A stretch of DNA of 33,176 bases from Desulfovibrio sp. (GCA_031271265.1 JAISWB010000020.1:1-33176); one strand, 5' to 3'. Positions 22,823-32,340 are shown, counted from the first letter of the stretch. Numbers and translations: made by a program. Notes: generated by a model from the letters alone, not told the origin.

Positions 22823-24856
22823 GTGGACCGTCCGGAATTGCGCAACATAGGCATCATCGCCCACATAGACGCCGGCAAAACAACCTTTTCCGAGCGCATG
22901 CTCTACTATGCCGACGTCATACACCGCATGGGCGAAGTACATGAAGGCGCGGCCACCATGGACTTCATGCCCGAGGAACAGGCGCGCGGCATCACCATCG
23001 CCTCGGCCTGCATAAGTTTCCCCTGGCGCGACTGCATCGTCAACCTGGTGGATACTCCGGGGCATGTGGATTTTACCGTGGAAGTGGAACGCTGCCTGCG
23101 CGTCCTTGATGCGGCCGTCGGCATATTCTGCGCCGTGTCGGGCGTTGAGCCGCAGTCGGAAACGGTATGGAAACAGGCCGACTCCTTCGGGATCCCGCGT
23201 CTGGCCGTGGTCAACAAGATGGACCGCCCCGGCGCCTGTTTCGCCGCCGTTCTGGACGACATGCGCAGGCGGCTCGGCGCCTGCCCTCTGGCCGTGACCG
23301 TCCCCCTGGGCGAAGGAGAAGAATTCCGCGGCGTCCTTGATGTAGTGCGGCAGGAAGCGTTGCTGTTCGACGCGCGCGAACAGGGCAGAACCGTCACCCG
23401 CTTCCCCTTCGGCGAAGAGGAAGCCGCCCTTGCCGCGCCTTGGCGCGAAGCCCTGCTCGACACCCTGAGCCTTGAGGACGACCTCCTGCTGGAATGCTGC
23501 CTCTCCGGCGCGGACATCCCCCCGGAGATGCTGGACGCCGCCCTGCGCAGGGCGACCCTGGCCCGGCGCATTACCCCGGTCTTTGCCGCATCGGCCCTGC
23601 GCAACACGGGCGTGCAGCCGGTCCTCGACGCCGTATGCCGCTACCTCCCCGCGCCCCGGGATATACCCCCGCAACAGGCCGTGGATGCGGCAACGGGAGA
23701 AGAGAACCCTCTGCCCTCCGATCCCGCCGGACCTGCCTGCGCGCTGGTGTTCAAGGTAAGCATGGGCGGCGGCCGCAAAACGCTCTTCCTGCGCCTTTAC
23801 TCCGGCTCTGTCCGCGAGGGCGACCGCCTGCTCAACAGCGCCGGCGGCAGGGAAGGACGCGTCATGCGCCTCTTCCGCCTGCGCGCGGACAGGCGCGAAA
23901 ATCTGGAACGCGCCGAGGCCGGCGACATCGTCGCCGTCCAGGGGTTCAAGGATGCCCAAACCGGCGATACCCTGTGCAGCCCCGGCACACGCCTCATGCT
24001 CGAGCGCCTGCGCGACTGGCGGCCGGTCATTTCCCTGGCCTTTGAACCGAAAAACAGCGAAGAAGGGGAAAAGCTTGATGCGGCTCTGGAGGCGTTCCGC
24101 GCCGAAGACCCCACCCTTGTAGTGGAAACCGAAGAAAGCTCGGGCCGGCGCATCGTCTCCGGCATGGGCGAACTGCACCTGGAAATTCTGGCCGACCGCA
24201 TGCGCCGCGAATGGAACGTCGCCCCCCGCGTCGGCAACCCCCAGGTGATCCGCCGCGAATGCGCCGCGACAACGGCCGAAGGCCGGGGAGAATTCGACCG
24301 TGAACTCGGCGACAAACCTCACTACGGGTACGCAGAGGTCCGGGTGTTCCCCCTCGGGCGCGGAGAAGGCGTCACAACAGCCTTTGCGCCCGATGCCTAC
24401 CGGGTCGACGAATGGCGCCGCTCCCTCGTCGCCGCGGCGGAACAGGGCGCTCGTGACGCTTGCTGGTCAGGCCCCTCAGGCCTGGAAGTGACTGATACCG
24501 CCGTGCTGATCACGAGCATCCGGCGCAGGGCCGACGGCCTGTGTACCGAGGCAGGCATGCACGCCGCCGCGCAACAGGCCGCGCGCACGGCGCTGGAAAA
24601 GGCCGGAAGCCTGAGGCTCGAACCGATCATGCGCCTTGATCTCGCCGTGCCGGAAGACTTCCTCGGGGCAACGCTCGCCCTGCTCGGCGTCCGTCAGGCC
24701 AAAATAGAGGAAATGGACGACCACGCCGGACAAAAATTGATCCGCGCACTGGCCCCCATGCACGCCCTTTTCGGGTTTGCCGGCGCCCTGCGCTCGGCTA
24801 CCCAGGGCCGCGCCGGATTGATCATGCAGTTCCTGCGCTTCGACGCCGCCCTGTGA
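22823..24856 (+). CDS. Elongation factor G paralogue
   Basis: Translational GTPase of 677 residues, shorter than the usual 690-700. The GTPase motifs are intact: AHIDAGKTT (G1), ARGITIASA (G2), DTPGHVDF (G3) and NKMDRP (G4). Domains II-V follow, with GMGELHLEI in domain III and a C-terminal EPIMRLDLAVPEDFLG, then SATQGRAGLIMQF. Domain IV is divergent: the YGHV region reads HYGYAEVRV, and a normal SSEMAF-type loop is replaced by CTEAGMHAA. It is away from the usual str operon context, so it is probably a second, specialised EF-G (EF-G2 type), perhaps for recycling, stress or a subset of messages. The start is GTG with no strong ribosome site. Confidence 0.88.
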   Translation: MDRPELRNIGIIAHIDAGKTTFSERMLYYADVIHRMGEVHEGAATMDFMPEEQARGITIASACISFPWRDCIVNLVDTPGHVDFTVEVERCLRVLDAAVGIFCAVSGVEPQSETVWKQADSFGIPRLAVVNKMDRPGACFAAVLDDMRRRLGACPLAVTVPLGEGEEFRGVLDVVRQEALLFDAREQGRTVTRFPFGEEEAALAAPWREALLDTLSLEDDLLLECCLSGADIPPEMLDAALRRATLARRITPVFAASALRNTGVQPVLDAVCRYLPAPRDIPPQQAVDAATGEENPLPSDPAGPACALVFKVSMGGGRKTLFLRLYSGSVREGDRLLNSAGGREGRVMRLFRLRADRRENLERAEAGDIVAVQGFKDAQTGDTLCSPGTRLMLERLRDWRPVISLAFEPKNSEEGEKLDAALEAFRAEDPTLVVETEESSGRRIVSGMGELHLEILADRMRREWNVAPRVGNPQVIRRECAATTAEGRGEFDRELGDKPHYGYAEVRVFPLGRGEGVTTAFAPDAYRVDEWRRSLVAAAEQGARDACWSGPSGLEVTDTAVLITSIRRRADGLCTEAGMHAAAQQAARTALEKAGSLRLEPIMRLDLAVPEDFLGATLALLGVRQAKIEEMDDHAGQKLIRALAPMHALFGFAGALRSATQGRAGLIMQFLRFDAAL

Positions 24857-24926
24857 TTCGATTTTACGGAAACTACGGTGGTCTGTGTAACTTAACAAAA
24901 TATCTATTGGAATGTAAGCGCATACC

Positions 24927-25829
24927 TCAGCATCTCCCAAGAATGTCAATGACTTTCTCCGGCTCTGGATGGTAAAAAAGCGAAACCGGCCACTTTTCCT
25001 TGACAGGTTCCAAAACAAAAATATATTGTTCAAAGGCAATATGCCTTTTTCGAAAGACATACAGCAGGGTTTCCGGTATACCCCGCCTTCTGTTGAAAAC
25101 CAAAAACCTGCCCCGGATTTTTTCAGAAAACAATAAAGAAAAAAACGCCGAACCGTCAAATCCGGCGACAATATCGGCGGTACTTATCAATCTGACTTGT
25201 TCTCGTAAATGCAGCGTTTCCGGATAGATTACAGTATATCCGATTTTTTGTAATTCTTCTTCAATAATTTGTTCGTTGGTCACCTTGCCGTTGTTCAACA
25301 AAGACCTAGATAACCATATTTTTTCTTTAACTGTCCTATACTTCTCCCCGTTTTCCCAAAAATTAAAATATTGCAGTCCATTAATTTGTTCATCTGTTAT
25401 AAACAATGGACTTATTGAACTTCCAGGTGAAGAATATATCAGATTTTTTACGGATATCGGCGCCTTTACAAGAATTAACTCATTGCGAATTCCTATTGTT
25501 TTGAAGAAGATATTATGCATATTATAAACTGTATCATTCGGGCTTATGAAAAGAATCGGATAATCCTTACATTGCCGTATGGCATATACTCTTGACAGCG
25601 ATTCCCAAATGAAATGTCCGAAGTGCCCAAACAGGCAGCCGCCGTAGATGTATGTGCCTGCCAAGTGGTCAATATGTTGTTGTAACGGTGCCGGTCTGCC
25701 CCTGTGTAATAAACTGTCTTCCACAAATTGTCCGCCTGCGGTATACACACCCCCTGTAAACGCATCCATGGTTCCGTCCAGGGGAAGTATGACGGCATTT
25801 TTGAGCAGTGTCAGGGTTGAAGCGCTCAT
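24927..25829 (-). CDS. GT61/DUF563-type glycosyltransferase
   Basis: A 300-residue protein with the DUF563 (GT61) pattern: GGVYTAGGQFVEDSLLHRG, YIYGGCLFGHFGHFIWESLSR (about residue 60), then IWLSRSL and a C-terminal half with LREQVRLISTADIVAGFDGSA. The GHFGHF...ES motif and the late GxxGSAFF are the family marks. Such enzymes add sugars to surface polysaccharides or glycoproteins. Base composition and codons (many AAA, ATA, TTT) are much more AT-rich than every neighbour, which suggests recent transfer. It lies 39 bases after the HD-GYP regulator on the same strand and could be expressed from that operon. It converges with the EF-G paralogue. Confidence 0.75.
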   Translation of the reverse strand: MSASTLTLLKNAVILPLDGTMDAFTGGVYTAGGQFVEDSLLHRGRPAPLQQHIDHLAGTYIYGGCLFGHFGHFIWESLSRVYAIRQCKDYPILFISPNDTVYNMHNIFFKTIGIRNELILVKAPISVKNLIYSSPGSSISPLFITDEQINGLQYFNFWENGEKYRTVKEKIWLSRSLLNNGKVTNEQIIEEELQKIGYTVIYPETLHLREQVRLISTADIVAGFDGSAFFSLLFSEKIRGRFLVFNRRRGIPETLLYVFRKRHIAFEQYIFVLEPVKEKWPVSLFYHPEPEKVIDILGRC

Positions 25830-25868
25830 ACAGGTCCGGCATGACGTAGGTATACAGCTTCCGACACG

Positions 25869-26978
25869 CTACGAAACGGCGGGCTCAGGCGCTTCACGTT
25901 GTCTGAGGCAGTGTTCGGCAATGCTTGCGAAGTCGTCTGCCACCAGTCTGAACACGTCGATCAACGCAGGGTCGAAATGGCTCCCGCGCCCGTCATTGAG
26001 GATCTCTTCGGCTTCCTTTGTCGTTAACGGAGGTTTGTAGGGGCGCGGCGAAATCAGCGCATCGTAGACGTCGGCTATGGCCATCAGCCGCCCTTCCAGG
26101 GGGATGTCGTTGCCGCGCAGACCCAGGGGATACCCTGAACCGTCCCACTTCTCGTGGTGCGCGGCGGCGATACTGCGCGCATAGCGCAGAAAGGCCCGTT
26201 CCGTCGTCTTTTTCGCAATTTTGTCGATAGTGCCCACCCCGATGCTCACATGCGTTTTCATTTCCTCGAATTCTTCCGGCGTCAGCTTGCCCGGCTTGTT
26301 CAGAATCGCATCGCTTATCGCAATTTTTCCTACATCATGAAGCTGCGCCGACAGGATAAACAAGTCAATATCCCATGATGACATTAAATCTTCATAAACT
26401 TTTTCCTCAAGCATCTTGTTTACCAGGAGTTCAAGATACATTTGCGTCCGGATGACATGCCCGCCTGTGCGGTTATCCTTGCATTCCACCATATCAGATA
26501 CCGTGGCAAGCACGGCGTTTTGCAGTTCCTGAACCTGGGCTGTTTTGTCCTGCACCATTTGCTGCAGGTTGTCGTTGTAATTTTTCAGTTCCCTTTTCTG
26601 GGACTCGATCAGAAGATGGTTTTCGATGCGCTTGAGCAGGAGCGGCGCGGAAAACGGTTTGGTCACATAGTCGATGGCTCCCAGGCTGAGACCTTCCAGC
26701 TCGCTGCGTTCATCCGACTGCGAGGTCAGGAAAATGACCGGAATATCGGCCCGGTGCGCATCGGCCTTCAGCAGTCTGAGCGCTTCGTAACCGTCCATCT
26801 CCGGCATCAGGATATCGAGAAGGATGAGGTCCGGCGTCACATGCTGCAGGATGTCGAAAAGTTTTTTTGCCGAAGGGCACGGGTACACCTCGTAGGCGTC
26901 TTTCAGCATGGTTTTGCCCATTGTGAGATTGGCCGTGTTATCGTCGACCAGCGCGATCCTGCTCCGTCTGCTCTGCAT
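25869..26978 (-). CDS. Response regulator with HD-GYP phosphodiesterase domain
   Basis: A 369-residue two-domain protein. The receiver domain begins RIALVDDNTANLTMGK; its phospho-accepting Asp is in LILLDILMPEMDGYEA near residue 54, and the Lys in YVTKPFSAPLL. A coiled linker leads to an HD-GYP domain with LHDVGKIAISDAIL (HD near residue 210), HHEKWDGSGYPLGLRG, and MAIADVYDALISPRPYK, all metal-site motifs of c-di-GMP phosphodiesterases. Its likely role is c-di-GMP breakdown controlled by phosphorylation. I chose ATG 26978, with AGGGA about 6 bases upstream; the frame remains open further upstream but only as a shadow of the kinase gene. The kinase gene ends 94 bases before it. Confidence 0.92.
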   Translation of the reverse strand: MQSRRSRIALVDDNTANLTMGKTMLKDAYEVYPCPSAKKLFDILQHVTPDLILLDILMPEMDGYEALRLLKADAHRADIPVIFLTSQSDERSELEGLSLGAIDYVTKPFSAPLLLKRIENHLLIESQKRELKNYNDNLQQMVQDKTAQVQELQNAVLATVSDMVECKDNRTGGHVIRTQMYLELLVNKMLEEKVYEDLMSSWDIDLFILSAQLHDVGKIAISDAILNKPGKLTPEEFEEMKTHVSIGVGTIDKIAKKTTERAFLRYARSIAAAHHEKWDGSGYPLGLRGNDIPLEGRLMAIADVYDALISPRPYKPPLTTKEAEEILNDGRGSHFDPALIDVFRLVADDFASIAEHCLRQREAPEPAVS

Positions 26979-27072
26979 TGTCTTTCCCTGCCTCTTCGCC
27001 GCGCGCGTAAACGCGGAGCGCGTATTCCGCGGAAGAACCCGGAGCATTCCGGGCACAACCCGGCCGACAGCG

Positions 27073-29997
27073 TCACGTCGCAAGATGTTCCGCGATCCGT
27101 GTGAAGTCCGCCTCGTCGACTCGCTCCCGCAACCATGCGACCTCATCCGCGCGATGCTCGTAGCTGAACCGCTCCAACTCGGCCACGGCCTTGTCCGCCC
27201 CGTCCATGTCATACGCCGCGCAGGCTTGTCGCAAGCGTTCCAGCGCGGCGGCGTCCGGTTCCTTTTTGCGCGGTTTGCGCTTTTCCGCATCGACGTCATG
27301 CAGCATTGCGCCCAACGCGGCAAGCAGCGTTTCAACGGCCTCCAGCAAGGCATCGTTCCGGGTGCCGATGAACGCCAGATCGCCGGCTTCGGCTGCGCGT
27401 TCCAGTTCTTCAGCGGTTTTTCCGGCTGTCTCGGCGCAGATGCCGAAGCTGCTGCTTTTGATGCCGTGTACGATAATCGTGTATTCGCCCAGGTTTTGCG
27501 CCGAGGGGGCGCGTATGCCTTCAAGCAGCGCAGGCGTGCCGGCGCAGTATGAGCGGAGGACCTGCAATGCCGCCTCCCCGTCCCCGCCGAAGCGCTTCAG
27601 GCATTTCTCGAAGTCGAGACCCGCCTGCCGCAACTCCGCGACCAGCCGGGCGGGGATCGCCGTTGCGCGGGATGCGGCGCTTGCATTTCCGGGGGCGCCG
27701 GGTTCCCCGACCCGCTCTCCGGAAAGCCTTGAGACATCCCCGGAACTTCCTGAAGCGTCCTCCGAAATCCCGGAGGCCTCTCCGGACAGTTCGTAGGCGT
27801 TGCCGGACATTTCAGAAGCCTCACCGGAGTCGTTCTCGGGGAGCCTGTCGCGAATCCAGTACTTCATCACCAAATCCAGCCGTGCGATATCGATGGGTTT
27901 GGAAAGAAAAGCCTGAAAACCGTTCCGCAAAAACATCTGTTCGTTCCCGGCGACGGCGTTGGCCGTCAGCGCGATGACGGGCACGCTTTGCGCGTATTCC
28001 GTGCCGATTTCCTCCCGAATGACGCGCACGGCTTCAATACCGTCCATGTCCGGCATCATGTGATCCATAAAAATCGCGTTGTAGCGCACTTTTGCTTCCC
28101 GAATCAGGGTAACCGCCTGCATGCCGCTGCCCGCGCAGTCTACTTGCACGCCGTAAGGCTTGAACATGCCCCTGGCGACATCCAGGTTGGCCGGGATGTC
28201 GTCTACGACCAGCACTCTGGCGTTCGGAAGAGGAACAATCCCCCTCCGTGCGTAGTGCTCGAATTTTTGCTCAATATACTGAAATTTTTCCAGATTTTCG
28301 ACAACCTCCGCGCCGATGGGCGCATCCGACACAACCTGCTGGCGGAAACGCGCCGTAAAGGTGGAGCCTTTGCCGTATTCGCTTTCCACAGTGATCCCGC
28401 CGTCCATCATCTTCACGATATTTGCGGCGATGGCCAGGCCCAGACCCGTGCCTTCGATCCTGCGGTTACTCTTCGCGTCCACCTGCATATACTTGTCGAA
28501 CAGCTTGTCCAGGTTCTCGGCGGCAATGCCGATGCCGGTATCTTCGACGGCGACGGTCAGCCACACGCTGTCGCCTTCCCTTTCGCCGGACACACGCAGT
28601 TCGATGCGGCCTTCGCGCGTGTACTTGCATGCGTTGCCGAGCAGGTTGTTGCAGAGCTGTTTGACGCGCAGGACATCGCCGATCAGCCTGCCGGGCAGGG
28701 TTTCGTCAATCTTCAGTTCGAAGCGGACGGGCTTGTCCCTGACGCCTATGAGGTTTACGGCGGCAATGTTGTTGATGAGGCTGGCGACGTCGTATTCCTC
28801 CGGGATGAGTTCGAGCTTGCCCGCCTCGATCTTGGAGATGTCGAGAATATCGTTGACAATGCCGAGCAGGGTTACGCCGGCCGTATGGACTTTTTGCAGG
28901 TTCGTCCTGTTTTCTTCCTTGTCTGCCGGCGAAAAGAGCATCATTTCCGAAAACCCGATGACCGCGTTGAGCGGCGTGCGCATTTCGTGACTCATGGTGG
29001 CTAGAAAAATACTCTTGGCCTCCGAAGCGTTTTTGGCGCTTTCCCGCAACGCGTCGAGGTGCTTGTTCTGCTTGCTGATGATGAGGAAGGGTCTGGCGAT
29101 CTGGGCGGAAACAAAAAAGGCGGTTATGCAGCCGGCGACGAGAAAGCCCATGGCGGTGAACAGCAGCAGATTGCCGACGTACGCGACAGGCGTTTCCGCA
29201 ATGGGCGCAGACACGCCCAGCACCCAACCCGTTCTTGAGCCGGTGAGCGCAGTGAATGCGGCGAGGCGTTCCACGCCGAACAGGGTATATCGGCCCACGC
29301 CCTTGCCGCCCCGAATCATGCGCCGGGTAAACACGGCCGAGGACACGGCCCCCGGATCCGTTTCCGCAGCCTTGATCGCGTTGTAGCGGCCGAGTACCAG
29401 AAACCTGCGCTCGTTGGCGAGTACGGTGCCGTCCCAGTCCAGAATGTACACGGTGCCGGTCTCCCATATTTTGAAAGGCGCCAGCATATCGCTGAAAAGC
29501 AGGCCGGGAATCGTCACGGACAGAACCAGTTCCGCGGGAAGCACGGGCACACAAACGTGGATGACAAGTTCTCCGCTGGGGTCGTGCCTCGTCGTGGAAA
29601 TGACCGTTTCCCCGGCAAGAGCTCTCCTGAAGTACACGCTGTCTTTCAATTCTGCAGGCGCCGGAGCTTTGCCGTATGCCAGCACCGGGCCGTCGGCATC
29701 GAAAAGCGACAGGGCCGTGAAGCTGTCGTCCGCTGCAAGCAATTCCTTCATCGCCCGCAGCCGGTCTTCCTCGGGTTCGTGGGCCAGCCGTTGCGCCGCT
29801 GTGGTCGCCCTCGCCTTCAGCAGTTTGATCTCGGTGGAAACAAGGTTCTCCGCCAGATCGGCCATCACGGAGATGTCGTTTTCGATTGTTTTCGTCAGCG
29901 TGTCGTGGATGAAATAAAAGCTCATCCCCATTGCGGAGGCGGTGACGACGCTCACAACGGCGAGGATAATCAGAATGACTTTGAGGCGAATGGACAC
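27073..29997 (-). CDS. Hybrid sensor histidine kinase (sensor-HisKA-HATPase-REC-HPt)
   Basis: A 974-residue membrane kinase. The first membrane helix is at residues 7-28 and the second at about 283-305, bracketing a dCache-like extracytoplasmic sensor. The phosphorylated His lies in SHEMRTPLNAVIGFSEM (about 336). The ATPase has NNLLGNACKYTREG, DTGIGI and GTGLGLAIA. The receiver has IFMDHMMPDMDG (about 643) and LSKPIDIARL. A Ser/Gly/Glu heptapeptide repeat (724-765) links it to an HPt domain with IVHGIKSSSFGI (about 843). Thus the full phosphorelay is in one chain, and the HPt can pass phosphate to the adjacent HD-GYP regulator. The GTG start has GGGAGG 8 bases upstream. The signal is unknown. 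Confidence 0.93.
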   Translation of the reverse strand: MSIRLKVILIILAVVSVVTASAMGMSFYFIHDTLTKTIENDISVMADLAENLVSTEIKLLKARATTAAQRLAHEPEEDRLRAMKELLAADDSFTALSLFDADGPVLAYGKAPAPAELKDSVYFRRALAGETVISTTRHDPSGELVIHVCVPVLPAELVLSVTIPGLLFSDMLAPFKIWETGTVYILDWDGTVLANERRFLVLGRYNAIKAAETDPGAVSSAVFTRRMIRGGKGVGRYTLFGVERLAAFTALTGSRTGWVLGVSAPIAETPVAYVGNLLLFTAMGFLVAGCITAFFVSAQIARPFLIISKQNKHLDALRESAKNASEAKSIFLATMSHEMRTPLNAVIGFSEMMLFSPADKEENRTNLQKVHTAGVTLLGIVNDILDISKIEAGKLELIPEEYDVASLINNIAAVNLIGVRDKPVRFELKIDETLPGRLIGDVLRVKQLCNNLLGNACKYTREGRIELRVSGEREGDSVWLTVAVEDTGIGIAAENLDKLFDKYMQVDAKSNRRIEGTGLGLAIAANIVKMMDGGITVESEYGKGSTFTARFRQQVVSDAPIGAEVVENLEKFQYIEQKFEHYARRGIVPLPNARVLVVDDIPANLDVARGMFKPYGVQVDCAGSGMQAVTLIREAKVRYNAIFMDHMMPDMDGIEAVRVIREEIGTEYAQSVPVIALTANAVAGNEQMFLRNGFQAFLSKPIDIARLDLVMKYWIRDRLPENDSGEASEMSGNAYELSGEASGISEDASGSSGDVSRLSGERVGEPGAPGNASAASRATAIPARLVAELRQAGLDFEKCLKRFGGDGEAALQVLRSYCAGTPALLEGIRAPSAQNLGEYTIIVHGIKSSSFGICAETAGKTAEELERAAEAGDLAFIGTRNDALLEAVETLLAALGAMLHDVDAEKRKPRKKEPDAAALERLRQACAAYDMDGADKAVAELERFSYEHRADEVAWLRERVDEADFTRIAEHLAT
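27703..27828. repeat. 21-bp minisatellite in the sensor kinase linker
   Basis: Six imperfect 21-base units encode heptapeptides SGEASEM, SGNAYEL, SGEASGI, SEDASGS, SGDVSRL and SGERVGE between the receiver and HPt domains. The unit core on the plus strand is near CTCYCCGGA with variable flanks. Confidence 0.8.
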
Positions 29998-30119
29998 GGC
30001 GCCACCTCCCGCCTTGCCTCACGAAATACTTTCGGAAACGTTGCCGTCTTTTTTACACCCTCGACAGGCGGTTCCGCAAGCTGCATTTTGAGGGGAGAGC
30101 GTTAATCGACAGATAGGTA

Positions 30120-31424
30120 TTGTCCACGTACAATATGATTCACCCGGAACGGCTGACCCGGCATGAGCCGTTTCGGGATTATAAAACCCTTTCCGATACC
30201 TGCCGCCACTTGGAGCAGGAATACGGGCTTGCCGTGGATCGCGGCATGGAACAGGCGAAGCGGGACAGATTGAGGGAAAAAGCCGCCGCCATTGAGGCGC
30301 AAACCGGGCAGGAATCTTTTGAAGGCTACGCCAAGCGGCACAGGGAGCATATTCTGAAAGCCCTGGAAACGGCGCGTGACTGGCAGAGCTTCCATGAAGC
30401 CTTGAAGGCGATAGGCGTAAGCATCACACCCCACGGCAACGGGCTTGCCATCAAAGACACGCACGGGAATCACGCCGTCAAGGCAAGCGCCGTTGACCGC
30501 GCACTTTCAATGAAAAAACTGGAAAGCCGTTTCGGGGAATACAGACCCTATCGAAGTTTGCGGCCTGTTCAGGAGCTTTCCCGCTATCAGGCTGTTCCAC
30601 TCCATCGTTCTCCGGAGCGCGGAGAACTTTACGTCCGTTTCCGGCAGGGCATTGAGGAGCGCAAGGCCCGGCTGGAAGCCGTCAAAGAGCGGGAGGACGC
30701 GGCCCTTGCCGCTGTCCGCAGGCAATGGACGGACAAGCGCCGGGAGATTGAAAGCATGGCGATTGCGAAGAAAAACCGGCGTAATCTGTTGGCCCTGTCC
30801 CCCAAGCACGAGGCCGAAGCCATGGCCAAGGCCCGGCTTGCCCCGCAACTGGAACGGGAGGCCGTGAGGCGGGATGTGCCCTTTACTGCATGGAACGGCT
30901 TTTTGCGGCTGGAAGCGGGCAAGGGCAATGAAATCGCCCTGGCGATTTTGCGCTCCCGCAAGGAAACTGTGGAGCCGGAGCGGGAACCGGAGCCTCCGGT
31001 CAAGGACTGGTCGCGGCATGGCATGGAACAGTTTTACATTCGCGCCACCCAAGCCGAAAAAGAGCGGACCTTGCTGGAGCGGGAAGATATTTCAGCCAAG
31101 GGCAAGCGACAGCTACAGGCATTTTTGCGGATGGAGAGGATTGCGGGGGAATGGAAGGCCCAGGGCTATGACCTTGGCGCGATTGCCTGGCGCGTTGACG
31201 GCAAGGGCGTGGTGATTTTCACTCTGGCAAGCGGCGGTAGCATCCGCGACGCCGGAAAAGAGGTTTTCTATTCCGGCCATGACGATAAGGCGCGGGAAGT
31301 CGCCCGGCTGTACGCTGGCTTAAAATGGGGCCGGAATGTCGCTGTAGAGAAAGGGCGCATCCTGTTTCATCAAGCGCCGGAATTACGGCAAAAACAGGCC
31401 AAAGATCAGGGATGGAGCCGATAA
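30120..31424 (+). pseudogene. C-terminal remnant of a conjugative relaxase (TraI/MobA type, LPD7 region)
   Basis: The 434-residue frame starts inside a relaxase. Its first residues, YNMIHPERLTR, match the part just after the metal-binding HxHxxxN motif, and YKTLSDTCRHLEQEYGL follows as in full-length proteins. The catalytic Tyr and His region is missing. A VHVQ peptide is readable in another frame directly before, so a frameshift also occurred here. The rest has a charged coiled-coil centre and a C-terminal LPD7-like domain (YDLGAIAWRVDGKGVVIFTL, then GGSIRDAGKEVFYSGHDDKA). The only start codons are TTG or ATG without a ribosome site. I infer a decayed fragment of an integrative or mobilisable element inserted beside the sensor kinase gene; no other transfer gene is visible. 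Confidence 0.75.
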
Positions 31425-31581
31425 GCCAGAGTGTCTACTCAATTTCGCCAATATAGTCGCGGATAATAAAAAGCAACGTTACTTTCAGCACTATTTGAAA
31501 TATCCAAAATACGGTCTGGATCAGGAACTTCAAACTATTGTCACAGTCACGGGCAACAACTGCCCAAGTGCGATAAGCCAG
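31423..31581 (+). other. Gap between the relaxase remnant and the AraC gene, possible gene scrap
   Basis: The 157-base gap is AT-rich. In one plus-strand frame it reads protein-like (NKKQRYFQHYLKYPKYGLDQ) without a stop and runs on antisense to the AraC gene. I do not recognise it and see no ribosome site. A short GGGCA/TGCCC hairpin (31553-31567) follows the AraC stop on the minus strand and could mark its transcript end. Confidence 0.25.
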
Positions 31582-32340
31582 CTAGACCTTGAAAAAACGG
31601 GAGGGAGTCTGGCCGGTGCTTTTTTTGAAAAACGCAATAAACGAGGAAATGTCTTGATACCCGCTTTCCAAAGCTACAGTGGTCACCGATTCCCCCTGGC
31701 CGAGCTTACGCATAGCCTCCAGCAGTCGTAGTTGCCCACGCCACTGAGCCGGAGGCAGCCCCGTCTCCTCAATAAAAATTCTGGTGGCTGTCCTTGCGCT
31801 GAAGCCGCATTCAGATGCCAGCCGGGAAATGGAATCCGCGTTGCTTGTATCAGCGCTCATGCGTCTGGCCAGTTTTTGTGCTCGTTCATCTTTGGGGTAT
31901 GTTAACGACAGTGGCGCTACCGGCAGAATGCCCAGGTGGTCAAGTAGAACGGCCATAAGTCGGGCTCCCGGCCCGTTCTGGTCATATACGTCACCCAAAA
32001 TGGCAGCCGCCTCCATAAGTTCCCGCATAAGCGCGTCCATCGTGACCACACAGCATTTCTCCCGCCTAGGAGCCAATTCTGGGGCACAGTACAGGGCCAA
32101 CAGCGTGAAGGGAGTGGGGCAGTTAATCATATGCTTCACGCTGGGCAGAATCCACACCGCTTTTTGAGGCGGGGTCACCCACATTCCTTCTTCCGTGATG
32201 ACCGTCACCACTCTGTCGACTGGGCAAAGCAGTTCGGCCTTTGAGTGGGCATGCCACGGCCCATCCCCTTCTCCCTTGAGGTACCCCTTGAGAACAATGG
32301 CGGGAGAACGCGAGTAATCCGGATTGACAGGCTCAAACAT
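31582..32340 (-). CDS. AraC-family transcriptional regulator
   Basis: The product is 252 residues. The N-terminal half is a cupin-like sensing domain (GPWHAHSKAELLCPVDRVVT, then VTPPQKAVWILPSVKH), as in AraC proteins that repress or activate a neighbouring exporter or enzyme gene. The C-terminal half has two helix-turn-helix motifs: SISRLASECGFSARTATRIF and VTTVALESGYQDISSFIAFFKK, ending TGQTPSRFF. ATG 32340 is chosen because GAGG lies 8-9 bases upstream; ATG 32370 and GTG 32406 are open alternatives. It is transcribed away from the metallophosphoesterase gene, which is its most likely target. Confidence 0.88.
   Translation of the reverse strand: MFEPVNPDYSRSPAIVLKGYLKGEGDGPWHAHSKAELLCPVDRVVTVITEEGMWVTPPQKAVWILPSVKHMINCPTPFTLLALYCAPELAPRREKCCVVTMDALMRELMEAAAILGDVYDQNGPGARLMAVLLDHLGILPVAPLSLTYPKDERAQKLARRMSADTSNADSISRLASECGFSARTATRIFIEETGLPPAQWRGQLRLLEAMRKLGQGESVTTVALESGYQDISSFIAFFKKSTGQTPSRFFKV

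Noticed and set aside
25544..25868. Protein-like reading (YTYVMPDLYERFNPD) in another frame ahead of the GT61 gene
   Set aside because: It is short, has no ribosome site, and runs into the GT61 gene in the wrong frame; the GT61 frame itself starts normally at 25829. It may be chance or a scrap of a removed gene.
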